Assembly (NCBI GenBank): GCA_015055965.1
Contig: SVHG01000006.1
Span: 1-51,853, forward strand
Reading direction: 5' to 3'
Source of the DNA: Clostridiales bacterium
GTDB lineage: Bacteria > Bacillota > Clostridia > Christensenellales > Borkfalkiaceae
DNA: 51,853 nt
Part shown: piece after piece, positions 39,930-49,625 of the stretch
Layout: each line of letters opens with the position of its first letter
How positions within the stretch are numbered: position 1 is the first letter of the stretch
Notes under the pieces: model-generated
Databases searched by the model: none
What the model was told of the DNA's origin: nothing
What the model saw: the letters and a program-made list of their open reading frames with translations, nothing else
Position numbers and translations under genes: made by a program

Positions 39930-41402
39930 TTAAATGGTTACGCAAATAAGAGCACTCTTCTTTTCGTTAACCAGCTTTGCAACCGTTTTGCGAAGCTTTT
40001 CGCGGAAGGGAGCTTTCATTCCACCCGCTTTATCGAATATCTCTTCACTAACAAAGCTATAAATAGGCCTACCGAATAAATCCACACGCATAATACCTTG
40101 GGGATCTTCTTCATACTGACGTTTTAAGGATTCTACGTACTCGTTACACTGCTTTTCCTTGCCAACTACGGAGCTTACCTCTGCCCCGATTTCCACCTTT
40201 ACGATATGTAACGAAGGGGCTGTTGCCTTTATTTTTACACCGTAAGAATTACCCGTTTTTACCATTTCCGGTTGAGAAAGGGTTATTTCTTCTTCGCTGG
40301 GCGCAACTATGCCGTAGCCCGTTTGTGAAGCTTCCTCTAATGCCCCACGGATTTTTTCATAGCCCTGCTTTGCAACTGCAGAGCTTTTAACGAAGCGCAT
40401 AAGCTCTGCTCGCTGAGTTATGCTTTCCCCCGAAGCAACCGTTAAGGCTGAATAAAAGGCTTCATCCGTTGGGATAAAGTTAATACTCATTACCCCTTCC
40501 CCTAAATCCAGCTCGCTAGAGGAAGCAAGCGCAAAATCAAGTTTTTCTAAGCCCTCGCATAAAATAGCGTAGTCACTCATCTTCTTAATTTTGGGCAAAC
40601 ACTCCCTTACACACTGTAAAAGTGAAGCTATAAAGCGATTATCGGCATTTTCAAGGCGCATCCAATCGGGAATATCCACGAATAGCTTTCTAACGGGGAA
40701 TTCCATTAACATACGGCTAAAAATTTCTTCTACGTCATCTGCCGTTAAGGAAGTAACCCTTTTAACAAGCACGGGCGCGCCGTATTTTTTAGCCATTTTT
40801 TCGCCTTCTAATAAATTTTCTTCGTTAACCTCATCTACGTTTAAAATAATAACGAAGGGCTTGCCTATTTCCTTAAGCTCTTTAATAGCGCGTTCCTCCG
40901 CCACCTGATAGGCTTCACGCGTTAAGCCGGTAAAAGAGCCGTTTGAGGTAACCACTATACCAACGGTGGAATGATCGCAAATAACCTTACGCGTGCCTAT
41001 TTCGCCCGCCTTTTCAAAGGGAATAAGCTCTTCCTGCCAAGGAGTTTTAACCATTCTTGGCGCGCCTTCTTCCGTTGCGCCTATAGCCCCTTCTACCATA
41101 TAACCAACGCAATCTATAAGCCTAACCCTTGCTTTAATTTTACCGCCAAGCTTTAAGGGAATGGAATCTGCGGGCATAAACTTAGGCTCTACCGTAGTAA
41201 CCGTTTTACCGCTTGCAGACTGCGGAAGGCTATCTAGCGCCTCTTGCTTTTTGGTTTTAGACGTAATATTAGGTAAAACCACCTGTTGCATAATTTGCGC
41301 TATAAGAGTGGATTTACCCGAACGCACCGGGCCAACCACACCAATATAAAGCTCACCGCCCGTTCTTTTTTCAATATCCTTATAAATATCGTATTTTTGC
41401 AT
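39930..41402 (-). CDS. spoIVA: Stage IV sporulation protein A (spore coat ATPase)
   Basis: 490 aa, the usual length, from the ATG at 41402 preceded by GGGAGG. The N terminus Y-D-I-Y-K-D-I-E-K-R-T-G-G-E-L-Y-I-G-V-V-G-P-V-R-S-G-K-S holds the Walker A-like loop (24-31) characteristic of SpoIVA. I-D-C-V-G-Y-M-V-E-G-A-I-G is equally typical. SpoIVA hydrolyses ATP to polymerise on the forespore surface as the base of the coat. Its presence indicates an endospore-forming lineage. It is a single gene bounded by its own terminator. Confidence 0.97.
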   Translation of the reverse strand: MQKYDIYKDIEKRTGGELYIGVVGPVRSGKSTLIAQIMQQVVLPNITSKTKKQEALDSLPQSASGKTVTTVEPKFMPADSIPLKLGGKIKARVRLIDCVGYMVEGAIGATEEGAPRMVKTPWQEELIPFEKAGEIGTRKVICDHSTVGIVVTSNGSFTGLTREAYQVAEERAIKELKEIGKPFVIILNVDEVNEENLLEGEKMAKKYGAPVLVKRVTSLTADDVEEIFSRMLMEFPVRKLFVDIPDWMRLENADNRFIASLLQCVRECLPKIKKMSDYAILCEGLEKLDFALASSSELDLGEGVMSINFIPTDEAFYSALTVASGESITQRAELMRFVKSSAVAKQGYEKIRGALEEASQTGYGIVAPSEEEITLSQPEMVKTGNSYGVKIKATAPSLHIVKVEIGAEVSSVVGKEKQCNEYVESLKRQYEEDPQGIMRVDLFGRPIYSFVSEEIFDKAGGMKAPFREKLRKTVAKLVNEKKSALICVTI

Positions 41403-41550
41403 TAAACCTCCCACGGTGAAGCACCGCTAACATTATACCCTATGTTTATGCTTTTACCTTTAAGGTTATGCCAGCTAAATAAATTTTCCTTACCCTTTTT
41501 TTCTTTTACCTTTACACCAAACGCAATTTTTTTATAAGCTTTTATAAATA

Positions 41551-41582
41551 AAAAAGGATAGCGAGTTTTCACTATCCTTTTT
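41551..41582 (-). terminator. Terminator of the giant Cys-rich lipoprotein gene
   Basis: AAAAAGGATAG pairs perfectly with CTATCCTTTTT around a ten-base loop, about 75 bp past the stop codon. The rest of 41403-41658 is AT-rich with nothing recognised. Confidence 0.85.
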
Positions 41583-41658
41583 ATTCTTTAAGGTGTATTC
41601 CTTTAAAGATTTCTTTTTATAGCTGTAAGCTAGGTTTTAAATAATATTACTTTAAACT

Positions 41659-44600
41659 TTAGCCTTTAAATCTAATAGCTACGTTAATATTACCTTGCAT
41701 TTCTGAATTATACCATCTAACCTTAAGAACGTAGGTTTGACCTGCTTCTAAATGGCATTCAATTCTAAAGTTATTATGAAATCCTAAGCTGTCGTCGTCA
41801 CGCATAAGCTCTGTGCCGTTTACGTCGTAAAGGTAACCGTAGGTATCGCCGTCAACGTAAGAATACATTTCCCAAATACCGCTTTCTTCAGGTACGATAG
41901 TTATTTCATAATATTCCCCTCTATCTACGTATATGGGGAGATTAGAATTAGTTGATACTACTGCATCAAACACGTCGTCGTTAAAGGTAATAGCGTAATC
42001 CCAGCTACCGTCAGCTCCCATAGGAACGAAAGAAATTCTTACGTCGTACATATCAGGAGTTAAACCGTAAAGATTTAAAGCTAATTCTTCTACCTGAGCC
42101 TTAGAGCAAGCAAGAGCGTTAATACCTTCTATGCTAAAGATTTCAGCTTCAAATAATACTATTTCATCTGAGCCGTCTTCCATAGCCTTGTGAAGAATTA
42201 AGCTTACGTAAGAGGTGAATTCAGCCATAGAACGATCCCAATAGCCGGCAACGTAATTTTCGCCTGCGCCGTATTTAGCGGTTAAATCTTCCATAACCAC
42301 GTCACCGCTTGCGCCGTTAGCGTTTTGTAAACCGCAGTTTAAGCAAACGTAACCGATTTCTTCATTAACGTAATCCCAGCTATGTCCGTGAGGATTGGTT
42401 TGATAATTATCGCCAACAAAGCCGCAAACGTAACAATGAGAACCCTCTAAGCCGTACTGAGTACAGGTTGCGCTAATAATAGTTCCGTGAGTCATACGGC
42501 AACATTCATAGTTTTCTTCGTAAGAGTAACCGTGTGAATCGGTGTGAATTCTATTACACATACAAGGTCCTTCAAAGCTATAGGTATATTCGTTGCGTTC
42601 CCAATAACCGTCTCTTACGTTTTCATAATAATATAAGATAGTATAGATGTCGCCGTAGAACCAAACGACTTCGTCGATACGAATCCAATGCTCGCCGTAA
42701 GAGCTTTCAAACTCTTCCCTAGATGAATAACCGTGATCCCCAAAAGGTCCTTGATAGGTGTAATCCATTTCAGTATGAGTTTCACTCCAATATTCGTGAC
42801 CGTCGTTAGAGATATAGGTGTAATAATGGTAATTACTATAGTTAGTACTGTTAATATTACCGTTTATTTCATATTCTACGTAGGTGTAGCAGTTGATTTC
42901 CTTCTTATAAGAAATTTCTGCAAAGAAGCGGGTATCAATCCATTCGCGTTCAGATCTGATATGTCTTTCTTCATAAAGAACGTTACCCTCTTCATCCATC
43001 ATTTCGTTGCCGTCTTGATCAACTCTAGTTACTCTTTCATAGCTATCTACACGCTTATAGGTTGAACTGCAAATAGTACAGGTGTAAAGCGTTCCTCTGT
43101 GATCAACGTTTTCTTCCGTGCTGGAAATATCTTCCGGTAAGTAGTGGTGACAGTCTAACCATTGTGAGGTTCTAACGGTCTTTTCGTAAAGGAAGGTATC
43201 ATCCTCTTCGTTATAACCAAATTGCCAAGTGTAATGTAAGTATGCTCTGCATTCGCTTTCCTCTAATAGGTAGTAATACGCATATCTGTACTTAAACGCG
43301 CAACGGTCGGGATCGGTAACGGAGCAAGTGAATAACTCTGCGTTATATTCATACCATTGATCCATTCCGTCTACGTGGCCTTCAATAAAGCCTTCTACCC
43401 AAACGGGGTGAGATTCACCTTCAAAATGGCAAAGAACGTCATTCATATTCATTTTAGTTTCTCTACCGCAAACGCAAGATTCAAATCTAGCAATAGCGTA
43501 GCAGGTTGCGCCAAGCTCTTGTAGGTTGATTTCTTCACTTACTACCATTTCATGATGGTAATATTCTCTTTCGTTAGAATAACCGCAATCAACGCAAGTT
43601 TCAGTAACTAAAACGCCTTGTTCGCAAGAAGTTCCGGGTCTCATAAGCTGCGCTTCTACTTGATAGTTATGATCTTCTTGTCTTTGAACGTATTCGCTTT
43701 CGCAAACCAAGCTAGCGCCAACGGTTACCATAGTGTACGAATAGGTAACCTTTTGGCAAGTACCTTCTTCCTTTACAGAATAAGAATCAGTTTGAATTCT
43801 TAATCCGCAGTCGGGGCAGTAATTTACGTATACGTCGTGTAAAATGCCCTGCTCGTCTTCGTAAGTATTGCTATTTGCGTAATGCGCGCAAGAGTCGTTA
43901 TAAATACGGCTTATTTCACCGCAAGGACATTCATCATATCTGATTTCGCCGTAGCAAGCGCCGTATTCGGTTAAATCGTACGTTTCCTTGGTAAAGGTAG
44001 CGTGTGATAGGAAGTGACCGTAATACTGTTCGTATCCGCACTTTTCACAAATTGCGCGAACGGTAACACCGTCGTTACAGCTTTCGCCGTCCATATCGTA
44101 CTCGAACTTATATTCGTGATTTTCACGTCTTTCAGAACGTACGAAATCTAAAACAACCTCGCCGTTAATGCTGATATTTAATCGTGCGTATTCGTAGGTT
44201 GTGCATCCTTCAGCAATCGTCCAAGCATCTTGAACGTAAATTAATCCGCATTTAGGACAAGCTAAGGTTGTTATTTCGTGAGCTATACCCTTTTCATCAA
44301 CCTGTTCTTCAGTTACGGGCTCACTAAATTCACAATAAATTTCTAGGCCGTGAACCTCTACTATCTTTTCACAAATAGAACAGTATAGAGCATCTGCCCA
44401 ACCGCCACAAGCGCCGTACTTAGCGAATTCAATATGACCCTTATCGTCAAATCTGTGGCCGTTTTCGTAATATTCCTTACCTTCGCCACAAACGGTACAG
44501 TATTCTCTTACGTAGTAGCCGTCTTCACAGCTTTCGCCTTCAAATTCTATTTCAGTAACGAATTGGTGATTATCACGGCGGTAACTATCTGAATATTCAA

Positions 44601-47600
44601 AGATAACGGTATCGCCAATATACATACAACCGTACATATGCTCTACGGTAATACAAACGCTTATATTTTCTACCCATTGTTCTGATGAAACAACCGCGCC
44701 ACAGTCTAAACAGGTTACTCTCATTTCTTGATGAACGAAGCCGTTTTCATCAGTAAATTCGCTCATTTCGGGGTTATCGTAATCTAAAGCGCATTCGGGT
44801 TGACCGCCCATCATATTAAGAACTAATCCGCACGCTGCGCACTTTTCAACTTCTAATACACCACCGCAAGCGCCAAATTCGGTAAGAACAATTTCAGACT
44901 TAATTGAGTTATGGCCCTTATTCCAAAATTCTTCTACCTTACCGCACTTAACGCAAGTGCCAATTTGTTTATAACCGTCCTCACAGCTTTCGCCTTCGAA
45001 TTCGTATTCATATTCAAATTCGTGGCTAGTGCTTACGTTTCTTTGAGTATAATCAAATATAACTTCGCCATTAATAGTCATTACTACCTTTCTGTTAACG
45101 GTAGTTTCACAAGTGTTTGATTCTTCCCATTCGTCGTAATCGTAAAGTAGACCGCACTTAGGACATTCGCCCTTCATAATATTGTGCGCTACTCCGTTTT
45201 CATCAACGATATTTTCCTTTACGGTAATATCTAAAGGACAGCCAATATTGCCATCTAAGTAAACGATTTCTTCACAGATTTCGCACACTTCAACTCTTAA
45301 ACATGCGTCGCAAGCGCCGTGCTCGCCCATGTAGATTTCCTTCCATTCAGATCTATGGCCTTCTGACGTCCAGCTATCTCTTTCGCCACAAACGGTACAA
45401 ATTTGAGTTACTCTGTAACCGTCTTCACAGCTTGCGCCAAATAGCTCGTATTCATATTCCCAAACGTGTTGACTGTTCGTTCTAGTATCGTATATTTCAT
45501 AAATAACCGTTTCGCCAACGCTAATAATGCCGTGTTGAGTTATTTCAGTAATGCAGCCGTCTACCACAGCCCACATTTCCATAAATACGGTAAATCCGCA
45601 GTCTGCGCATTCCATCTTTTGGTACATGTAGGGATAACCCTCTTCGGTTTCACCTTCTTGCATATCTTGTGATAGGTTTGCGCACTTAGGCATTACGTCT
45701 AAAACTTCGTCTATCTTACCGCAGTCTGAGCATCTTTCAACCTCTAAGTAACCGCCGCAAGCACCAAATTCAGTAAGGTCTAATTTTTCTTCTTTAGTAT
45801 TAGAGTGCCATTCTTCTTCTACGGTAAAGGTTGCCTTATTTACTAACGTTTCTTCGTTGAAGATTATAGAAATAGCGTAATCGTAAGTTTCCAAACAGCC
45901 TTCAGAACGGCAGCTAGCTTCAGCCTTTAGAATTAATCCGCAATCTAAGCACTTAAGCGAGCTCTTCATGTATTCAACGCCATCTTCTTCCCAGTAATCG
46001 TCGTCAAACTCTTCTACATTCGTACAAGAAATGTTCATTGCTTCGCCGTGAAGAATATTGCTATCTAAATCTACGTTTTGAAGAACTACTACTTCGCCAC
46101 ATTCGCAAGTGTAGTATTTAATCCAAGCACCCTTGCAAGCGCCAAGAGCTTCTAAATCTAGTAATACTTCGTTTAATTCAATATGCTCGCATTCGCCGTA
46201 TTGCTTACCGCAACCAACGCAAACGTCGTTTTCATATTCGTGCTCGCCTGTTGCAGGAATAACTTCGGTATAAGAATCACCGCATTCACAGGTAAATAGC
46301 TTTTCGCCATCCTCGCCACAGGTTGCTTCCTTAACGATTGATTGCACGTATTCGTGCTTACCGGTTGCAGGAATAACCTCGGTATAAGTATCACCGCATT
46401 CGCAGGTAAATAGCTTTTCACCGTCCTCGCCACAGGTTGCTTCCTTAACGATTGATTGCACGTATTCGTGCTTACCGGTTGCAGGAATAGCTTCGGTATA
46501 AGAGTAACCGCATTCACAGGCAAATAGCTTTTCGCCATCCTCGCCACAGGTTGCTTCCTTAACGATTGATTGCGCGTAAGTGTGAGCAGTTGCTTCTTGC
46601 TTTAATCCGCATACGCATTCAAACCAGTGTTCTTTTTCGTTATACTTAATTTGATCGTACGCGTGCTTGCTTGAATCTGCTTCAATAATATATAAATCCT
46701 CGTAAACGTTACCGTTATAAACTACTCTTGCTCTAACTTCCGTTCTATCGCCGGCAGGGCAAGCGCCGGGAACTAGCTTAACGTTAAGAGTTGCGCCAAA
46801 GCCTAATTGATGCGCTTCGTCGTGCTTACAGGTTAAGCGTAATGATGCGCCCGTTAAAGCGTCTTCATTCCAATCCCAAGCAAAGTCGTAATCGTGACCG
46901 ATAGCTGAAGTGTAATCTGCAGTATAAGAATAATCACAGTTTTCACAGCTATAAACAACGTAGCCTGCGCTTTCACAGGTTGCTAAAACCTCAGTAGACT
47001 GTAAGGTATGCTTTAACTGAGCGTAGGTTACCTCGTAGCCTTCTTCGCAGTTTTCGTGAGCGCAACCGAATTTTTCATAACCGGCAGCAGTACAAGAAGC
47101 TTCTGCGCTATCAATTAAAATCCATTCGTGACCTAAAGCGTTAATTCTGGTGGTGTAAGAATGGTTACAGTTTTCATTTTTACAGGTATAAACGATACTG
47201 CCTGCTTCGGTACAGGTTGCGTTGGTTACGCTTTCTTCGTAATCGTGACCGCTAGCAGTATGAGTAATTTCCTTAATGGTATCGTGACAACGAATACATA
47301 ATTTTAAGATATAACCGTCGTTTAAGCAGTCCCCTTCAACCTTCTTTTCAGAATAAATGTGACCGTATAAAGCACATCTTTCCTTGGGGGTAAGCTTAGT
47401 TACCGTGTAGTAAGAGAAGTGATTGGTCTTAAAGGTTACGAAGCCGTTGCTGTAGCTTGCTTGAATAGACTTTAATTCGCCGTTTAAGCCGATATACCAA
47501 ACGGCAATACTGTCTACGTCTTCCCCTTCTTCCAGAACGTAGGGTAACGTAATGGTAACGAAGTTTTCTTCACCGAATTCTGCAACTGCTTTATTTTCGC

Positions 47601-49119
47601 TATCGGTAATAGTGAAGTTATATACTTGGCTATTACCGATTTGAGCAAGCTGTGTATCGCTAATATTAAGCTGATCTTTATCCACCGTGCCTGCAGAAAT
47701 GCTAATATCTTTACCTTCGGTTTGCTCCTTAATAGCGTCAAGAACGCCTTGGTCAAGACTCATATTCGCATTGTTTAAAGCGATTTCGGTATCCTTTAAA
47801 TCGTCTGCCTTAACTGCGCCCGTTTCAGTACCGGTAAACACGGTTACGGACTTGGTTTCGTGGCAGTATTTACATTCGTCGGTTCTCTTATTGCTATCAA
47901 CGCTACCTTCTAACCAAACGTGGCCGTTGGGCTCTGCCTCGGTAGCCTCTGAATAACTATCGCCACAGTCTGAACAGGTTAAAAGCTTTTCGCCACCGCT
48001 AATACAGTTTGCTTCACTTACTAAGCTTGCAACGTAAGAGTGATGGTAAACGTTATCGCCTACAACCTCTGCACCACAGTCTTTACAGCCGTAAACTAAT
48101 TCATACTGACATTTTATGCCGGTTTCGCGCTCTAAAGCGGTTACGCCTACTATATCGTGGCCCTTTGCAGCGCCGATTTCTTCGCTATATCTATCAAAGC
48201 AGGTTGAGCATTCGTAATAGTGGATTTCGGGAAGTAAGCAGGTTGCTTCATCAAAACCAACGAATTCGTAGCTATGACCTAAAGCAGGTGCGGTTGCTCC
48301 ACATACGGAGCATGAAACGCCCTCTTCACAGGTTGCTACGCCTGACCAGCTGTGATCAACGGTATCCGTTTCGCTATCCTTATAGCTATCGCCACAGCCG
48401 TTTAAGCATTCGTGTAAGGTATAACCCTTTTCTACACAAGTGGGAGCAACCACGGTATCTTTATAATTATGACCTAAGTTAGAAACTGCTTCCGTTTTGG
48501 TGTGACCGCACTCTTCACAGGTATAGGTTAATTCACCGCTTTCCGTACAGGTTGCATGAGTGGTTATAACGCCTTCACCCCATTGGTGCTCCGTTTGTAA
48601 ACGGAAAATATAATTACAGTAATCACAAGCCGCGTCTTCTGTGCAGGTTGCGCCTTCCTTAGAACAGTTTGCAACGCAGTTATGCGCTTCGTCGTTTAAA
48701 CAGGTTACAACGTGAGTTCCGTCCTCGTTTGAGGTATAAACGAAATTGTGACCTAATGCGGGAATAACCTCTTGCGCTACTATAACCGTGTTACAGATAG
48801 AACAGTGTGAGCCTTCGGTTAAACCATCTTCTTCACAGGTTGCATCTACCTTAGCATCTACAACCACAACGTGATCAAAGGCTTCAACCTCACCGCAGAC
48901 AGTACAGTTTTTAGCCGTTCCGCACACTTCTTGATCCCAGCTGTGACCTAAGGGCTCGCCCTTGGTTTCGCCACAGGTTAAACAGGTTCTTGGAGCAGTA
49001 CAGGTTGCATCCACCCATTCGTGTTCGCCACCGCATCCGCCAAGCATTAAGCCCGTTGCTCCTATGCAACAAAGAGCTACACTAAGCATGCAGGTTAAAA
49101 CAAGCTTTTTAATCTTCAT
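41659..49119 (-). CDS. Giant Cys/His-rich repeat surface lipoprotein
   Basis: 2486 aa. The lipoprotein signal ends L-G-G-C (Cys29). Residues about 32-430 and 580-1010 consist of 33-40-aa modules of the form A-T-C-x-x-x-G-x-x-x-Y-x-C-x-x-C-G followed by (A/T)-L-G-H, a cysteine-pair module common in large Clostridia surface proteins. Between them (about 430-570) is a beta-rich segment ending N-H-F-S-Y-Y-T-V, seen in other cell-surface repeat proteins. From about 1010 to 1900 a second module of about 115 aa repeats (E-F-G-A-C-G-G-x-L-E-V-E-x-C, then C-P-x-C-G-L). The C terminus (about 2400-2486) resembles a PPC-type beta domain. The paired cysteines could bind metal or form disulfides. The function is unknown; a binding or adhesion role is the likely guess. 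GGAGAA precedes the ATG. Confidence 0.85.
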   Translation of the reverse strand: MKIKKLVLTCMLSVALCCIGATGLMLGGCGGEHEWVDATCTAPRTCLTCGETKGEPLGHSWDQEVCGTAKNCTVCGEVEAFDHVVVVDAKVDATCEEDGLTEGSHCSICNTVIVAQEVIPALGHNFVYTSNEDGTHVVTCLNDEAHNCVANCSKEGATCTEDAACDYCNYIFRLQTEHQWGEGVITTHATCTESGELTYTCEECGHTKTEAVSNLGHNYKDTVVAPTCVEKGYTLHECLNGCGDSYKDSETDTVDHSWSGVATCEEGVSCSVCGATAPALGHSYEFVGFDEATCLLPEIHYYECSTCFDRYSEEIGAAKGHDIVGVTALERETGIKCQYELVYGCKDCGAEVVGDNVYHHSYVASLVSEANCISGGEKLLTCSDCGDSYSEATEAEPNGHVWLEGSVDSNKRTDECKYCHETKSVTVFTGTETGAVKADDLKDTEIALNNANMSLDQGVLDAIKEQTEGKDISISAGTVDKDQLNISDTQLAQIGNSQVYNFTITDSENKAVAEFGEENFVTITLPYVLEEGEDVDSIAVWYIGLNGELKSIQASYSNGFVTFKTNHFSYYTVTKLTPKERCALYGHIYSEKKVEGDCLNDGYILKLCIRCHDTIKEITHTASGHDYEESVTNATCTEAGSIVYTCKNENCNHSYTTRINALGHEWILIDSAEASCTAAGYEKFGCAHENCEEGYEVTYAQLKHTLQSTEVLATCESAGYVVYSCENCDYSYTADYTSAIGHDYDFAWDWNEDALTGASLRLTCKHDEAHQLGFGATLNVKLVPGACPAGDRTEVRARVVYNGNVYEDLYIIEADSSKHAYDQIKYNEKEHWFECVCGLKQEATAHTYAQSIVKEATCGEDGEKLFACECGYSYTEAIPATGKHEYVQSIVKEATCGEDGEKLFTCECGDTYTEVIPATGKHEYVQSIVKEATCGEDGEKLFTCECGDSYTEVIPATGEHEYENDVCVGCGKQYGECEHIELNEVLLDLEALGACKGAWIKYYTCECGEVVVLQNVDLDSNILHGEAMNISCTNVEEFDDDYWEEDGVEYMKSSLKCLDCGLILKAEASCRSEGCLETYDYAISIIFNEETLVNKATFTVEEEWHSNTKEEKLDLTEFGACGGYLEVERCSDCGKIDEVLDVMPKCANLSQDMQEGETEEGYPYMYQKMECADCGFTVFMEMWAVVDGCITEITQHGIISVGETVIYEIYDTRTNSQHVWEYEYELFGASCEDGYRVTQICTVCGERDSWTSEGHRSEWKEIYMGEHGACDACLRVEVCEICEEIVYLDGNIGCPLDITVKENIVDENGVAHNIMKGECPKCGLLYDYDEWEESNTCETTVNRKVVMTINGEVIFDYTQRNVSTSHEFEYEYEFEGESCEDGYKQIGTCVKCGKVEEFWNKGHNSIKSEIVLTEFGACGGVLEVEKCAACGLVLNMMGGQPECALDYDNPEMSEFTDENGFVHQEMRVTCLDCGAVVSSEQWVENISVCITVEHMYGCMYIGDTVIFEYSDSYRRDNHQFVTEIEFEGESCEDGYYVREYCTVCGEGKEYYENGHRFDDKGHIEFAKYGACGGWADALYCSICEKIVEVHGLEIYCEFSEPVTEEQVDEKGIAHEITTLACPKCGLIYVQDAWTIAEGCTTYEYARLNISINGEVVLDFVRSERRENHEYKFEYDMDGESCNDGVTVRAICEKCGYEQYYGHFLSHATFTKETYDLTEYGACYGEIRYDECPCGEISRIYNDSCAHYANSNTYEDEQGILHDVYVNYCPDCGLRIQTDSYSVKEEGTCQKVTYSYTMVTVGASLVCESEYVQRQEDHNYQVEAQLMRPGTSCEQGVLVTETCVDCGYSNEREYYHHEMVVSEEINLQELGATCYAIARFESCVCGRETKMNMNDVLCHFEGESHPVWVEGFIEGHVDGMDQWYEYNAELFTCSVTDPDRCAFKYRYAYYYLLEESECRAYLHYTWQFGYNEEDDTFLYEKTVRTSQWLDCHHYLPEDISSTEENVDHRGTLYTCTICSSTYKRVDSYERVTRVDQDGNEMMDEEGNVLYEERHIRSEREWIDTRFFAEISYKKEINCYTYVEYEINGNINSTNYSNYHYYTYISNDGHEYWSETHTEMDYTYQGPFGDHGYSSREEFESSYGEHWIRIDEVVWFYGDIYTILYYYENVRDGYWERNEYTYSFEGPCMCNRIHTDSHGYSYEENYECCRMTHGTIISATCTQYGLEGSHCYVCGFVGDNYQTNPHGHSWDYVNEEIGYVCLNCGLQNANGASGDVVMEDLTAKYGAGENYVAGYWDRSMAEFTSYVSLILHKAMEDGSDEIVLFEAEIFSIEGINALACSKAQVEELALNLYGLTPDMYDVRISFVPMGADGSWDYAITFNDDVFDAVVSTNSNLPIYVDRGEYYEITIVPEESGIWEMYSYVDGDTYGYLYDVNGTELMRDDDSLGFHNNFRIECHLEAGQTYVLKVRWYNSEMQGNINVAIRFKG
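46251..46592 (-). repeat. Three tandem 114-bp near-identical repeats inside the giant gene
   Basis: TTGCAGGAAT recurs at 46251, 46365 and 46479, exactly 114 bp apart, with nearly identical sequence between. Each unit encodes 38 aa with T-C-G-E-D-G-E-K-L-F and C-E-C-G. The low divergence compared with the other modules points to recent duplication. Confidence 0.85.
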
Positions 49120-49296
49120 AACTTTCTCCTATAAAAAATTTATTTTTTTGCCACACTCTTTCGCTAACGAAAAAACGCAACTATATATATCTTAACGGCA
49201 ATTTCTATTGCCTAATAAAAAGAAATATGAGATTTTCTTCCTAAATTTTAAAAAACACCTTTTCGTTTTTTTAACAATCTTGGAAACACAATCTTA

Positions 49297-49325
49297 ATTT
49301 TAGCACAATAAATGATAAAAATCAA
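49297..49325 (-). promoter_or_regulatory. Possible promoter of the giant lipoprotein gene
   Basis: Minus-strand TTGATT (49325-49320) and TAAAAT (49302-49297), 17 bp apart, leaving a leader of about 170 bases. The gap 49120-49428 is otherwise AT-rich without a gene. Confidence 0.45.
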
Positions 49326-49428
49326 ATTTTATTTAATATAAATTAAATAATCTTCTACTTAATTTTTAGGCGTTTTTACCCTTTTATGGTTTAATTTAGT
49401 AAATTTCCGCATTATATCTTAATTTTTC

Positions 49429-49457
49429 TTGACATTAATTTTTTCTTTTTATATAAT
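49429..49457 (+). promoter_or_regulatory. Consensus promoter of thiT
   Basis: TTGACA (49429-49434) and TATAAT (49452-49457), exactly 17 bp apart. The riboswitch begins a few bases after the predicted start. Confidence 0.85.
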
Positions 49458-49465
49458 ACGACTAT

Positions 49466-49600
49466 CAGACGAAAACGGGGTGCTCCGCGCCAATCGCCTT
49501 AAGACCGGTATTAAGGTGTTTGCCTGCGCGAGGCTGAGATTATACCCATAATCGGGCGCGGTAATTCACGGCCGAGTAAGCAGTATTTTTTCTTACGCCC
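49466..49600 (+). promoter_or_regulatory. TPP riboswitch (THI-box) controlling thiT
   Basis: GGGGTGC (from 49477), then GGCTGAGA (49532-49539) and TACCC (49543-49547), are the conserved THI-box segments in the right order. They are followed by ATCGGGCGCGGTAAT and GCCGAG, where P4/P5 should lie. An inserted arm between GGGGTGC and CTGAGA (ATCGCCTTAA / TTAAGGTG) matches the variable P3 region. GTAAG/CTTAC (49576-49596) could form part of the expression platform ahead of the AGGAGG site. The gene downstream is a thiamine transporter, which fits TPP repression. Confidence 0.88.
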
Positions 49601-49625
49601 CTAAATTTGTAGGAGGTGTTTTTTT

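Noticed and set aside
43618-45672. Several plus-strand open frames inside the giant lipoprotein gene
   Set aside because: Short antisense shadows without ribosome binding sites or recognisable domains.
46173-46547. 124-codon repetitive minus-strand frame
   Set aside because: Alternative-frame shadow of the 114-bp tandem repeats in the giant lipoprotein gene.
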